A stretch of DNA of 64,000 nt from Rummeliibacillus suwonensis (lineage in GTDB: Bacteria > Bacillota > Bacilli > Bacillales_A > Planococcaceae): the NCBI RefSeq assembly GCF_007896435.1, contig NZ_VCBL01000001.1, forward strand, positions 897,345 through 961,344, given 5' to 3'. A model generated the notes under the pieces. It saw only the letters and a list, made by a program, of their open reading frames with translations, ran no database searches and was not told the DNA's origin. Made by a program: the position numbers and the translations under genes. This document shows positions 25,066-36,165 of this stretch, piece by piece; position 1 is the stretch's first letter, and every line of letters begins with the position of its first letter.

Positions 25066-26115
25066 ATGAAATTAGAAGACTTTGATTACTATTTACCAGA
25101 AGAATTGATCGCGCAAACACCATTAAAAGATCGTGCATCAAGTCGTCTAATGGTATTGGATCGTGAAACTGGTGAAGTATCACATCATCATTTCCGTGAT
25201 ATTTTAGATGAATTACATGAAGGCGATTGCCTGATTTTGAACGATACACGTGTATTACCAGCACGTTTAATCGGTGTTAAAGAAGAAACAGGAGCACATA
25301 TAGAAGTATTATTATTAAAACAAACGAATGAAAATGAATGGGAAACACTTGTAAAGCCTGCTAAACGTGTAAAAGTCGGTACTGAAATCACGTTTGGTGA
25401 TGGACTATTGAAAGCAGTATGTACGGGTGAATTAGAACACGGTGGCCGAATGTTCAAATTTGAATATGAAGGAATTTTTGTGGAAATACTTGAGAAATTA
25501 GGGACGATGCCACTGCCACCATATATTCATGAGAAATTAGAGGACCAAGAACGTTACCAAACGGTTTATTCTAAAGAGCTTGGTTCAGCAGCGGCTCCAA
25601 CAGCTGGGCTTCACTTCACTGAAGAATTATTAGATCAAATCCGTGCAAAGGGTGTTAAGGTAGCATTCTTAACTTTACATGTAGGGATTGGTACATTTCG
25701 TCCAGTCAGTGTTGAAAATATTGAAGATCATGATATGCATGCAGAATTCTATCATTTATCTGAAAATACAGCGAAGGTTATTCATGACACAAAGGCAAAT
25801 GGTGGTCGCGTTATTGCGGTAGGGACAACTTCTACACGTACACTTGAAACAATTGCTCAACGCCATCATGGAGGAATTGTGGCAGAGTCAGGGTGGACGA
25901 CCATCTTTATCTATCCAGGATTTGAATATCAAGCAATTGATGGTATGATTACAAACTTCCACTTACCGAAATCAACACTTGTCATGATGATCAGTGCACT
26001 TGCAGGGCGTGAAAACGTATTAAATGCATATAAAATCGCTGTTGAAAATAAATACCGATTCTTCAGTTTCGGTGATGCTATGTTCATCCGACCAAAAGCA
26101 AAGAAAGGAAATTAA
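25066..26115 (+). CDS. queA: S-adenosylmethionine:tRNA ribosyltransferase-isomerase QueA
   Basis: 349 residues starting with the family [12 protein letters not shown] and containing the T-A-G-L-H-F-T motif and V-G-T-T-S-T-R. It adds the epoxycyclopentane moiety to preQ1 at position 34 of GUN-anticodon tRNAs. AAAGGAAG precedes the ATG. Followed by tgt, its partner in queuosine synthesis, after 3 nt. Confidence 0.97.
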   Translation: MKLEDFDYYLPEELIAQTPLKDRASSRLMVLDRETGEVSHHHFRDILDELHEGDCLILNDTRVLPARLIGVKEETGAHIEVLLLKQTNENEWETLVKPAKRVKVGTEITFGDGLLKAVCTGELEHGGRMFKFEYEGIFVEILEKLGTMPLPPYIHEKLEDQERYQTVYSKELGSAAAPTAGLHFTEELLDQIRAKGVKVAFLTLHVGIGTFRPVSVENIEDHDMHAEFYHLSENTAKVIHDTKANGGRVIAVGTTSTRTLETIAQRHHGGIVAESGWTTIFIYPGFEYQAIDGMITNFHLPKSTLVMMISALAGRENVLNAYKIAVENKYRFFSFGDAMFIRPKAKKGN

Positions 26116-27261
<1,146 letters not shown>

Positions 27262-27306
27262 TTCTTGTATAATATACGCTAGTGATAGAAAGGGGGATAT
27301 ATAAGA

Positions 27307-27585
27307 ATGGGACAACAATTACAAGCGCTACTACCAATGATTATTATCTTCGCATTAATGTATTTTATGTTAATTCGTCCGGCTCAAAAGCAACGTAAAA
27401 ATACACAAACGATGCAAAATAGTTTAGCAAAGGGTAATAAGATCGTGACAATCGGTGGTTTACATGGTGAGATCGAAGCAATCGATGACTCTTCCGTATT
27501 GATCAAAGTAGAAGATGGTTCTAAATTACGTTTTGAACGTGCTGCTATTGGAAAAATAATAGATACAGCAGCAGAAGCAAAATAA
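27307..27585 (+). CDS. yajC: Preprotein translocase accessory subunit YajC
   Basis: 92 residues with one N-terminal membrane span (L-L-P-M-I-I-I-F-A-L-M-Y-F-M-L-I-R-P) and a cytoplasmic beta domain beginning G-N-K-I-V-T-I-G-G-L-H-G. YajC associates with SecDF/YidC. A TATAAT at 27268 may add a local promoter in the end of tgt. Confidence 0.94.
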   Translation: MGQQLQALLPMIIIFALMYFMLIRPAQKQRKNTQTMQNSLAKGNKIVTIGGLHGEIEAIDDSSVLIKVEDGSKLRFERAAIGKIIDTAAEAK

Positions 27586-27623
27586 TTTTTTGCAACATAT
27601 CCAGCATGGAATTCCTAGATAGT

Positions 27624-27712
27624 TGAATACTATTTACGACAAAAAAAGTCTTTATTTCAAACAGAAATAAAGGCTTTTTTTTACTTTTGTCGAAATAATA
27701 TAGTATTCATCA
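27624..27712. repeat. Nested long inverted repeat containing the yajC terminator
   Basis: Outer arms GAATACTA / TAGTATTC and CGACAAAA / TTTTGTCG enclose the terminator stem at 27648–27674. The whole can fold into one hairpin of nearly 90 nt on either strand. Confidence 0.6.
27648..27682 (+). terminator. Terminator of queA–tgt–yajC
   Basis: GTCTTTATTTC (27648–27658) / GAAATAAAGGC (27664–27674), 11 bp with one G·T, followed by eight T. Confidence 0.88.
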
Positions 27713-27739
27713 TGTTGAAAAATGAAGGGATTTCAGATA

Positions 27740-27964
27740 ATGTCTAAAAAGCTTCAAAATCAAAAAAAGAAAATAGAACAATTAGGATTTGATGATGATA
27801 CTATCCACTCACGATTAACAGCAAAACAGCGCATGGCTCAAAGACGTACAGGAAGCCATCTAAAAATACAGCCTAAGCCAAAATGGATTCGTTCTTTAGG
27901 CTATATTATTTTTATACTCCTTATGTGTGGTTTTGCTGCAACTGCCATTTTCCTTTTGTTTTAA
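27740..27964 (+). CDS. Small single-span membrane protein
   Basis: 74 residues: a charged N-terminal half (Q-K-K-K-I-E-Q-L-G, K-Q-R-M-A-Q-R-R) and one C-terminal membrane span (about 53–74). GAAGGGA lies 9 nt before ATG 27740; an in-frame ATG at 27722 precedes that site. No family recognised; tail-anchored topology is inferred. Confidence 0.6.
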   Translation: MSKKLQNQKKKIEQLGFDDDTIHSRLTAKQRMAQRRTGSHLKIQPKPKWIRSLGYIIFILLMCGFAATAIFLLF

Positions 27965-27997
27965 TGAATAATTTTTTTTGAAAGACAAAGGATAGAA

Positions 27998-28215
27998 GAT
28001 AAAGTGAAACTCCATCAGTGGGGGTTTTTTTCATCCCCCACTGAACTAGAGGAACGGAAGTGAAAAACGCCACGTCCTGTGGCAACACCTGAGGGACCAA
28101 CATCTTGTTGGCCCGAACCAATCGGACTTTTACGGGCAGTTGATCCCCCATCTATCTTTCTCGTTTCTCTATATCTTGAAGATGGGGGTCCTACTGCCCG
28201 TTAAAGCGGGATAAA
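27998..28215 (+). repeat. Dispersed hairpin repeat, copy A
   Basis: 218 bp from GATAAAGTG to GCGGGATAAA. Hairpins in order: CAGTGGGGG/CCCCCACTG (28016–28043), GCCAC/GTGGC (28069–28083), CCAAC/GTTGG (28097–28111), a long stem GGGCAGT…CCCCCATCT/AGATGGGGG…ACTGCCC (28134–28199), and CCCG/CGGG (28197–28210), which overlaps the foot of the long stem. It ends 13 bp before the DUF421 gene. Confidence 0.85.
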
Positions 28216-28228
28216 AAGGGGTCGTAAT

Positions 28229-28867
28229 GTGAACGATTTATTAGTTATCTCTTTTCGTATGATTTTCCTATACTTTGTCATATTGATTATTTTCAAACTA
28301 ATGGGAAAACGTGAAGTCGGAGAATTGAGTGTAATGGATCTTGTGATCTTTGTATTGATTGCAGATGTAGCATCGTTTGCAGTTGATGATCCAAAACGAA
28401 ATTTATTTGAATCTATTTTGCCAATGATTATTTTATTAGTGATACAAGTAGCCATTTCTTGTATTTCCTTAAAAAGTAAAAAGATACGTGATAAAATTGA
28501 TGGTGATCCCACAACAATCATTCGAGATGGTGTACTCTTTGAACAAGAGATGAAAAAACAGCGCTATAATTTAGATGACTTGTTTCAACAACTGAGAGAA
28601 CAAAAAATTGGTTCTATCCAGAAAATTGCCTATGCTTTCTTAGAACCATCTGGCAATCTTTCTGTATTTATGAAAGACAGCTTACCACCTATATTGCCGT
28701 TGATTGTTGATGGTGAGATCCAAAAACGGCATCTTCAACTAATCGAAAAAAATGAGCAATGGTTAAGAGAAGAACTAATGAAAATTGGACATAAAGATAC
28801 AGAGAATATTTTTTACTGTTGCTTTGAAGATGGCGAAATCTATGTCCAACTAAAATCTTCATCATAA
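28229..28867 (+). CDS. DUF421 (YetF-type) membrane protein
   Basis: 212 residues. Three N-terminal membrane spans with the family K-L-M-G-K-R-E-V-G-E-L motif (about 23–33), then a cytoplasmic alpha/beta domain with G-D-P-T-T-I-I-R-D-G and R-Y-N-L-D-D-L. Bacillus paralogues are linked to spore germinant-receptor regulation and copper or stress responses; the role here is unknown. GTG start with AAAAAGGGG upstream, located at the end of repeat copy A. It overlaps the spoVB 3' end by 6 nt on the other strand. Confidence 0.85.
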   Translation: MNDLLVISFRMIFLYFVILIIFKLMGKREVGELSVMDLVIFVLIADVASFAVDDPKRNLFESILPMIILLVIQVAISCISLKSKKIRDKIDGDPTTIIRDGVLFEQEMKKQRYNLDDLFQQLREQKIGSIQKIAYAFLEPSGNLSVFMKDSLPPILPLIVDGEIQKRHLQLIEKNEQWLREELMKIGHKDTENIFYCCFEDGEIYVQLKSSS

Positions 28868-30379
28868 TCTTTTTCTCAATGTTTTGGTTAAATAGCGAAA
28901 ATCATTTAAACGGATTTGATCAGCGAACATCAGAACAATGAGTGTTAAACCAAGTGTGATAGAACCATTAACCCATATATTAAATTCGGAGGTAGGGAGA
29001 ATATATTGGCGGAACACAACGATTAAAATACAAGCCCAATATGGTATAACGAATAGCTTAAAACCCGTGTCCACATATTTCTTTTTCCGAATCGTCGCTA
29101 TATGCAAAAAGGATGTGATCAGTACGCCAAAGCCAATAGCGATTACGGCTCCTGTTTCTGCAATCCCAGGTTGTGACGCGAGAGCAAGCATTACAACAAG
29201 CTTACCGATTCCTCCATATACTGAGTTCATCATCGCTGCTCTTGCTTCATTTAGCGCCTGAAGAATCGAATTTAAAGGGCTCTGTATATAGTAAAAGAAG
29301 AAAATCGGGGCTAATAATTTCATATATCCTCGATTTTCCGATAAATGGAATAGCTTGGTGGCAAATTCATCGCCGTATAAATAAAAGAAAACAGCACTAA
29401 AACATCCAACAATGGTTGATAGTCTGAGAGCGATATGAACGCGCTCTCTTAGTAGTGGCTGGTTGCCTCTTGCAACCGCGTCACTAACTGCAGGAATCAA
29501 CACAACGGCTAATGCATAAGGGATAAATGATGGGAATAACAACAATGGTATATGGACACCCGATATAATGCCGTATTGTTTTGTAGCGGCTGCAGCCGTT
29601 AAGCCGGCCAATGTTAGGGCTTTTAAAAATACGATTGGTTCTAAAAACCATGTAAAAGAACCAAATAATCTGCTACCCGTTGAGGGTAATGCGATATTCA
29701 AAATCGGTTTTGGAGAAGAATAGCCTTTCGATGATAAAACAAGTCCTTTTTGTCTTGCATGTACATATTTCCAATATAGGTAGAGAAGTGCCGCCGCTTC
29801 TGCAAGTCCTGTGATGACCATTGCATATGTGGCGGTCATTGCAGGAGACTCTTGAACTACACCATATGGTAATAGCCATGTGATCATGGCAATTCGTATA
29901 ACTTGTTCAATCGTTTGAGACCAAGCTGTTTCTTCAATCCGTGCAAGACCCTGGAACAATCCTTTAAACAAGGCAGAAGCCATTGAAAGCGGCACAGTAA
30001 ACAATGATATATATAAAAGCATGCGAACTTGATTGTCGTGTAAAAGATTTTCTGCTAAATAGGGGATGAATAATAATATCAATGGAAAGAAAACGAGTAT
30101 AGAAATATAACTTAATAGTCTAGATGTTCGCATTACTTTATTGATTTCTACTCGTTTACCTTTTGCTTCTAGCTCAGCGACGATTTTAGCGATAGCTGTA
30201 GGTATCCCCAATTGAACAAGTGATAAAAAGAAGATGAATGCTGGATAGGCTGTCATATAAATTCCAACTGCATCTTCACCAGCGACTCGCATAAATTGCA
30301 TCCGATATAAAAAGCCTAATAATTTAGATAGTAGAACAGCTCCCATTAACAAAAAGGTGCCATGAAAAAACGAGGTCAT
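28862..30379 (-). CDS. spoVB: Stage V sporulation protein B, polysaccharide-flippase family
   Basis: 505 residues with about 14 membrane spans, beginning F-L-L-M-G-A-V-L-L-S-K-L-L-G-F-L-Y-R. This is the MOP/PST exporter fold of SpoVB, required for cortex peptidoglycan synthesis. AGAAGGGATC precedes the ATG. Its start overlaps the open frame of the divergently read comN; as in B. subtilis, spoVB and comN are back to back. Confidence 0.9.
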   Translation of the reverse strand: MTSFFHGTFLLMGAVLLSKLLGFLYRMQFMRVAGEDAVGIYMTAYPAFIFFLSLVQLGIPTAIAKIVAELEAKGKRVEINKVMRTSRLLSYISILVFFPLILLFIPYLAENLLHDNQVRMLLYISLFTVPLSMASALFKGLFQGLARIEETAWSQTIEQVIRIAMITWLLPYGVVQESPAMTATYAMVITGLAEAAALLYLYWKYVHARQKGLVLSSKGYSSPKPILNIALPSTGSRLFGSFTWFLEPIVFLKALTLAGLTAAAATKQYGIISGVHIPLLLFPSFIPYALAVVLIPAVSDAVARGNQPLLRERVHIALRLSTIVGCFSAVFFYLYGDEFATKLFHLSENRGYMKLLAPIFFFYYIQSPLNSILQALNEARAAMMNSVYGGIGKLVVMLALASQPGIAETGAVIAIGFGVLITSFLHIATIRKKKYVDTGFKLFVIPYWACILIVVFRQYILPTSEFNIWVNGSITLGLTLIVLMFADQIRLNDFRYLTKTLRKRL

Positions 30380-30424
30380 AAGATCCCTTCTTTCTGTAAA
30401 TACAATTTCGGTGGAAGACTAATC

Positions 30425-30784
30425 ATGTACGTTCAAAAAATTGAAAAGGACGTGAGTATATTGGTAGTTCAATATGAGTCATTATTTCAAAAAGTATTAC
30501 CTGTCCTAACCATTAGAAAAGCAGACTTCAAGATGGAAGGTTTGAAACACGTTACAGAACAAGAAATTTGGCATTATTTAGTTGCAAAAAAGTGGAAAAA
30601 AATAAATGAATCAGATTTAGCTTTACATAAAGTAATTGCCGATATTTTTTCATTAACTGTTGCTCAGTATATGACCTTTATGCAAGTGGAAGAACTAAAA
30701 AGCGCAAATTGGTTTGCTTCTGTTGGTGAAAACGAATTACAAGTTTTACTGGGAAAGCAGGAATCTTCTAAAATTTCATCTTAA
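30425..30784 (+). CDS. comN: Post-transcriptional regulator ComN
   Basis: 119 residues; a compact helical protein with the family stretch F-K-M-E-G-L-K-H-V-T-E-Q-E-I-W-H-Y-L. ComN in B. subtilis localises comE mRNA at division sites with DivIVA. GGTGGAAG before ATG 30425 decides the start over codons overlapping the spoVB 5' end. The protein is slightly longer at the N-terminus than the B. subtilis one. Confidence 0.75.
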   Translation: MYVQKIEKDVSILVVQYESLFQKVLPVLTIRKADFKMEGLKHVTEQEIWHYLVAKKWKKINESDLALHKVIADIFSLTVAQYMTFMQVEELKSANWFASVGENELQVLLGKQESSKISS

Positions 30785-31273
30785 ACCAGAAAGTAGATAG
30801 GATTAATTTGACAGGCAGGCAAACCTGTTTCATAATAAACGTGTTATGCAATTATAGTGACAAATAGAATCAATAGAATCATGAACATTAATATGCAACA
30901 AGGTGTGCTGATTGGAGAAAATAGGAGAAAATTTAGCGTGATCGAAAGAAACTCCATATTTTAATGCCATTTTTATGGATAACAGCGGAGAAAAAAGCTT
31001 AGCATTTACTGCAGAACAGCGAGCAATCCGTAGCGGAAATCAGAAGATTATTTATATTTTGGTGAATAAATTGGATCATCAACATACCTGATATGTAACA
31101 ATTCTACTGCTTCAAAAGGGCGATGGATGCCCGTAATTGTGAGATAGTTTACTGACTAGGATGATAACTTTGATACAAAGTAGTGACAGGATAACTAGCG
31201 AGCAGAACGGACATCAAGAATCGTCTGCTGTCATTTCGTAATATCGCGGCATTTGTTTGAGGAGGAAGTTTTA
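30785..31273. other. Long intergenic region upstream of secDF
   Basis: About 490 bases. I see no credible coding region, terminator or known riboswitch. Pairing segments such as GCAGAACGGA/TCGTCTGC (31203–31229) are weak. The length suggests a long secDF leader or remnant sequence. Confidence 0.4.
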
Positions 31274-33544
31274 ATGAAATTAAAAAGCCGAATTGTCGCG
31301 TTTCTAATGATTGTTGTTGTAATTGGCGCACTCATGGGAACGACCATAAAAGGCGTACTAAGTAATATTAACTTAGGCTTGGATCTTCAAGGTGGCTTCG
31401 AAGTTCTTTATCAAGTAGAACCATTGAAAAAAGGGCAGAAAATTACAGAAAGTGATGTTAAGGCAACAGCTGAGTCGATTAATAAACGTGTCAATGTTCT
31501 TGGAGTAAGTGAACCTAGCATTCAAATTGAAAGTGGAAATCGTATCCGCGTTCAGTTAGCAGGTGTAAAGGATCAAGAATCTGCACGAGAAGTTTTATCT
31601 AATCAAGCAAATCTAACATTCCGTGATGTCAATGATAAAGTATTATTAGACGGAAACGATTTGCAACAAGGCGGAGCAAAAGCATCATTTGACCAACAAG
31701 GTCGTCCAATGGTTACGCTTAAATTAAAAGACCCTAATAAGTTTGGTAATGTAACGAATAAAGTTGCAGCAATGGGAGAACCAAATAATCTATTAGTTAT
31801 TTGGATGGACTTCGATGAGGGCAAGGATTCTTACAAAAAAGAGGTTTTAAAGAAAAAACCTCGGTTTATTTCAAATCCACAAGTTACACAAACGATTAAC
31901 TCAAAAGACGTGCAAATCACAGGTAACTTTACAGTACAAGAAACAAAAGATTTATCAGGTATTTTAAATGCAGGTGCTCTTCCAGCTAAATTAGTTGAAA
32001 AGTATTCCACTTCAGTTGGGGCACAATTTGGGGACGAAGCACTAAATGATACAGTATTTGCTAGTATTGTTGGTGTAGCATTAATCTTTATCTTTATGCT
32101 ATTGGTTTATCGTTTACCAGGTTTAGTGGCAGATCTCACACTAACCATTTTTACATTTATTGTGTTAGTGCTATTTGACTGGATTCATGTCGTATTGACC
32201 TTACCGGGGATTGCTGCATTGGTACTAGGGATAGGGATGGCAGTCGATGCCAACATTTTGATGTATGAGCGTATTAAAGAAGAATTGCGTGTCGGTAAAT
32301 CTGTCAAAGCCGCATTCCATTCCGGTTCTAAATCTTCATTTAGCGCAATTTTCGATGCCAACATTACAACGATTCTTGCAGCTGCGGTATTATTTGCTTT
32401 TGGTACAAGCTCGATCAGAGGGTTTGCAACAACATTGATGATATCTATTTTAGTCAGCTTCTTAACCGCTGTTTGGGGGACTCGTGTTCTTTTGGGGTTA
32501 CTTGTCAATAGTGGTTACTTAGATGGTAAAGTCGGTTTATTTGGTGTCAAAAAATCTCGTGTACATAAACTTGAAGAAGGCGTTGATACACTTGATCTAG
32601 CAACACACTTTGATCGCTTTGACTTTGTTCACAGTCGCAACAAATTCTTTGTACTATCAACTGTTTTGATTCTTGCCGGTATGATTGTACTTGGTATTTT
32701 TAAATTGAATCTAGGAATCGATTTTACAAGTGGATCTCGTGTTGAAGTGACATCTAATCATGCATTAACGAAGGAAAATGTTGAATCTTATATTGATAAG
32801 ATTGGTTTTTCTTCTGATGATATTGTTATTTCTGGTGACAAAAATGATCGTGCTGTCATTCGATATAAACAAAACTTTTCAAAAGAAAAAGTGAAAGAAA
32901 TCAAAACTGAGTTCAAAAAAGAGTTTGGTGATACACCAGCGATTAGTACTGTTTCACCAACGATTGGTAAAGAACTTGCCAAGGATGCGATAAAAGCATT
33001 GCTTTGGTCATCACTTGGTATCATTATTTATGTTGCTTTCCGATTTGAATGGCGGATGGGCGTTAGTACGATTATTGCCACGCTCCATGATGTATTCTTC
33101 ATGGTCGCGATTTTCAGTCTCTTCCGTATAGAGGTTGATATAACCTTTATCGCAGCTGTTCTAACAATTATCGGATACTCCATAAATGATACGATCGTTA
33201 CATTTGACCGTATTCGGGAAAATCTACATCGTATTAAGAAGATTAAAGATGCAGATGATCTAGCTCATATTGTCAATAAATCATTACGTCAGACATTAGG
33301 ACGTTCTGTCAATACGGTTATGACAGTGCTTATTGTAGTTGTTGCCTTATTAATCTTTGGGGCAAGCTCCATTACAACATTCTCTATCGCCTTATTGATC
33401 GGTTTAGTAACAGGTATGTATTCTTCTATTTACATTGCAGCACAAATTTGGTATGTCTTAAAAGTTCGTGAAATGAAGAAAAAAGGACATGTAGATGTAA
33501 GTAAGAAGAAAAAACAATGGGGTTCAGATGAGCCTGTCGTTTAG
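31274..33544 (+). CDS. secDF: Fused protein-export membrane protein SecDF
   Basis: 756 residues. The SecD half has L-N-L-G-L-D-L-Q-G-G-F-E at the first span and the P1 domain (to about 250), then six spans; the SecF half restarts with L-N-L-G-I-D-F-T-S-G-S near 485 and ends with five more spans. RND-type proton-driven accessory of SecYEG, natural fusion as in other Bacillales. GAGGAGGAAG precedes ATG 31274. Downstream terminator closes the gene. Confidence 0.95.
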   Translation: MKLKSRIVAFLMIVVVIGALMGTTIKGVLSNINLGLDLQGGFEVLYQVEPLKKGQKITESDVKATAESINKRVNVLGVSEPSIQIESGNRIRVQLAGVKDQESAREVLSNQANLTFRDVNDKVLLDGNDLQQGGAKASFDQQGRPMVTLKLKDPNKFGNVTNKVAAMGEPNNLLVIWMDFDEGKDSYKKEVLKKKPRFISNPQVTQTINSKDVQITGNFTVQETKDLSGILNAGALPAKLVEKYSTSVGAQFGDEALNDTVFASIVGVALIFIFMLLVYRLPGLVADLTLTIFTFIVLVLFDWIHVVLTLPGIAALVLGIGMAVDANILMYERIKEELRVGKSVKAAFHSGSKSSFSAIFDANITTILAAAVLFAFGTSSIRGFATTLMISILVSFLTAVWGTRVLLGLLVNSGYLDGKVGLFGVKKSRVHKLEEGVDTLDLATHFDRFDFVHSRNKFFVLSTVLILAGMIVLGIFKLNLGIDFTSGSRVEVTSNHALTKENVESYIDKIGFSSDDIVISGDKNDRAVIRYKQNFSKEKVKEIKTEFKKEFGDTPAISTVSPTIGKELAKDAIKALLWSSLGIIIYVAFRFEWRMGVSTIIATLHDVFFMVAIFSLFRIEVDITFIAAVLTIIGYSINDTIVTFDRIRENLHRIKKIKDADDLAHIVNKSLRQTLGRSVNTVMTVLIVVVALLIFGASSITTFSIALLIGLVTGMYSSIYIAAQIWYVLKVREMKKKGHVDVSKKKKQWGSDEPVV

Positions 33545-33572
33545 CTTATCTTTTTCATAAATAACAAATAAA

Positions 33573-33611
33573 AGTCCATCCTATAGGATTTTCTGTAGGA
33601 TGGGCTTTTTT
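33573..33611 (+). terminator. Terminator of secDF
   Basis: GTCCATCCTA / TAGGATGGGC pair around a 12-nt loop, followed by six T. Confidence 0.82.
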
Positions 33612-33622
33612 GTTGGAAGCAC

Positions 33623-33832
33623 TTTATCCCGCTTTAAAGGACAGTAAGAACTCCGTCTCAAGATATAGAGAGAAGCGAGAAAGATAGATGGGGATCAACT
33701 GCTCATAAAAGTCCGATTGGTTCGGGCAGGCAGAATGTTGGTCCCTCAGGTGTTGCCACAGGACGTGGCACTTTTTACTTCCGTTCTTTAGTGAGGGATG
33801 AAGAAAACCACCACTGATGGAGTTTCACTTTA
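33623..33832 (-). repeat. Dispersed hairpin repeat, copy B (inverted)
   Basis: On the minus strand it reads TAAAGTGAAACTCCATCAG to GCGGGATAAA. The core CCACGTCCTGTGGCAACACC and the 14 bases after it are identical to copies A and C. Some stem bases have drifted, so the first and long hairpins are weaker than in A. Confidence 0.82.
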
Positions 33833-34142
33833 GCTTGATTCCTTATGAACAGGCGGTGTTGAACCTCGACTACAAGATTCAATGAGCAACAGTCTGTGAA
33901 AGCTTGATTGGTTTAGCTAGTATACAGAAAGAGAAAACCCCCTACTGAGAGAAAATTCACTTTACGAAAAAATAACAATTGCCCCATTTAAAATGATAGC
34001 AAACTATAAAAAATATGATAATATAATAGAAGTATAAAGTACTATTAGAAAAGCAGGTGATAAGACTTAAGTATTAGTTTGGCGATTGTGTAAAATTTAG
34101 TGCGGTGGGATGTGCTAATTTATATAGAAAGCGGAGAAGCAA
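33833..34142. other. Intergenic region upstream of the protease
   Basis: Holds a fragment resembling the first hairpin of the dispersed repeat (33934–33964, minus orientation) and an AT-rich stretch with TATAAT at 34022. No coding region is seen. Confidence 0.4.
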
Positions 34143-36071
34143 ATGAATAATTTGATGAAATGGCTCACGATATTATTGACACCTTGTATTGTTTTTATTT
34201 TTTTACCATTGTTTGCTCACGCAGCAGACGAGCAGTATAACAATGTGATGGTTGTTTACAAAAATGATAGCGGGAAAGAACAGGTATTAAATCAGGCTAC
34301 TAAGATTGAACATACATATGAAAATCTTCATACAATTGAAGGTACATTTACGAAAGAGGCAGTAGATGCCTTGAAAAAGGTGCCTGATATTCAAGTGGTC
34401 GAAAAAAATCCGACAACAGTGGAAACCAATAACACCACAAGCTTGCTTCTTACAACGATTACACCTAATTGGAATATTCAAGCTGTCAATGCGCAAAAAG
34501 CTTGGTCCTCCGGTTTAACAGGGAAAAACGTAAAAGTTGCAGTAGTTGATACGGGAGTTTCTATGAATCCTTTATTGCCGAATGTTGAGCGCCATTCTTT
34601 TGTAGATGACAATCCTAGAACTCGTATAGATGAAAGTTCACCGTATGATACGGAAGGGCATGGTACATTTGTTTCAGGCATTATTGCTTCTGGAGTAACG
34701 TCCAGTCAATTATATGGCAATATCGTCGGAGTTGCGCCAGATGTATCTTTATATAGTCTAAAAGTTTTTGAAAAAGATGGCGCAAGCATGGAATCTCTAT
34801 TAAAAGCACTTGAATGGTCAATCGAAAATAACATTGATATTGTCAATATGTCACTCGGTACTACCGATGATGATCCTATTTTGAAGAATGCGGTCAAAAT
34901 AGCTTACGATGCGGGTCTGACATTAGTTGCAGCCGCAGGAAATGATGGTGTGGGAAAAGACGTGGAATATCCCGCAAAATACGATGAAGTAATCGCGGTT
35001 TCTTCTTTGGACCAAAGTAATCAAATATCCTATTTTTCTAATACGGGCTCAAAAGTAGAATTTTCAGCACCTGGCAGTGATGTTTATTCTCTAGGGATAT
35101 ATGATGAATTTAGAGAAGATTCTGGAACCTCTTTTTCAACGCCACACGTGACAGGGTTTTTAGCTTTATTAAAACAACAATATCCTGATTACACAAACAA
35201 GCAATTAAGAAAGGTCCTTCAAAATTATACAATGGATCTAGGGGCAAAAGGGAAAGATCCTTACTATGGTTATGGCTTGGTCAACTATGTTCAAACAACA
35301 CCAGAAGATGTCCAAACACTTGAAGTCCGTAATGTATCCAGAACATCCGCGACTGTTTTCTATACACAAAAGGAAAATGGAGAAATACCTACTGATAAAT
35401 ACCGAATATATGTCAATGGTCAATTAATTGCTACAACTACAGATTTGAACTATGTTCTTCCCAATTTAAAAGAGGGTACGAAATATACCGTATTAGTTGA
35501 AGCGGTAAGTGCCAATAATGTTTCGTCAGTAGGGAAGACAATTAGTTTTACAACATTAAAACCTACCGTAGAAGAACAATATATAGAAAATCATAAGAGC
35601 ACCATTACAAGTTGGATGAATCGGTTAAAAAAGGGTCAATCGTTGACATTCCAAACACAATTTGCACCTTTATATTCGATAACAGCAGGATTGACGACTT
35701 CACAAAAAAATATGGTAACGAATTATAGTAAAAAAATTAATCTCGTTGCTATTTCAGTAACGTCTTCATCCAGTTATATAAAGGCGACAAACTTAAAAAA
35801 TATGAAAAGTAAAAAATCAACGACAATCACATTCGGAACAGCGATAAAGCCATCAACGCTTACTTCAAGCAAAATATCTATCATAAGTGCAGGTAAAAAA
35901 ATAACAGGGTTCACACTCACAAAAGGGGCTAAAGGCAAGAACATTAAACTATCGACTAAAAAAACATTAGCAACCGGAAAATATACGATTTTTATAGATA
36001 ATAAGGGCGTGAAAACTTCCAAAGGAAAATCTTTCTTAAAGCCGATTGCTATAAAATTTGAAGTGAAATAA
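34143..36071 (+). CDS. Secreted subtilisin-like serine protease with Fn3 domain
   Basis: 642 residues. Signal peptide (1–27, cut after A-H-A), an I9-type propeptide (about 32–92), then an S8 catalytic domain with Asp136 (V-V-D-T-G), His173 (G-H-G-T), oxyanion Asn267 (A-G-N-D-G) and Ser330 (G-T-S-F-S-T-P-H). A fibronectin type III domain follows (about 388–478), then a Lys/Ser/Thr-rich beta domain (about 520–642) that may bind wall or substrate. All catalytic residues are intact. Not part of the conserved B. subtilis block; it looks like a lineage insertion. Start has AAGCGGAGAAG upstream. Confidence 0.93.
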   Translation: MNNLMKWLTILLTPCIVFIFLPLFAHAADEQYNNVMVVYKNDSGKEQVLNQATKIEHTYENLHTIEGTFTKEAVDALKKVPDIQVVEKNPTTVETNNTTSLLLTTITPNWNIQAVNAQKAWSSGLTGKNVKVAVVDTGVSMNPLLPNVERHSFVDDNPRTRIDESSPYDTEGHGTFVSGIIASGVTSSQLYGNIVGVAPDVSLYSLKVFEKDGASMESLLKALEWSIENNIDIVNMSLGTTDDDPILKNAVKIAYDAGLTLVAAAGNDGVGKDVEYPAKYDEVIAVSSLDQSNQISYFSNTGSKVEFSAPGSDVYSLGIYDEFREDSGTSFSTPHVTGFLALLKQQYPDYTNKQLRKVLQNYTMDLGAKGKDPYYGYGLVNYVQTTPEDVQTLEVRNVSRTSATVFYTQKENGEIPTDKYRIYVNGQLIATTTDLNYVLPNLKEGTKYTVLVEAVSANNVSSVGKTISFTTLKPTVEEQYIENHKSTITSWMNRLKKGQSLTFQTQFAPLYSITAGLTTSQKNMVTNYSKKINLVAISVTSSSSYIKATNLKNMKSKKSTTITFGTAIKPSTLTSSKISIISAGKKITGFTLTKGAKGKNIKLSTKKTLATGKYTIFIDNKGVKTSKGKSFLKPIAIKFEVK

Positions 36072-36165
36072 GGTTTCTTTTGAGAAGAGACCTGTAAAAG
36101 TAAGAATATGGATTGAACAGCATAGATGAGACCTTAAAAGGATGGACGAATTATTTAATTGACTT

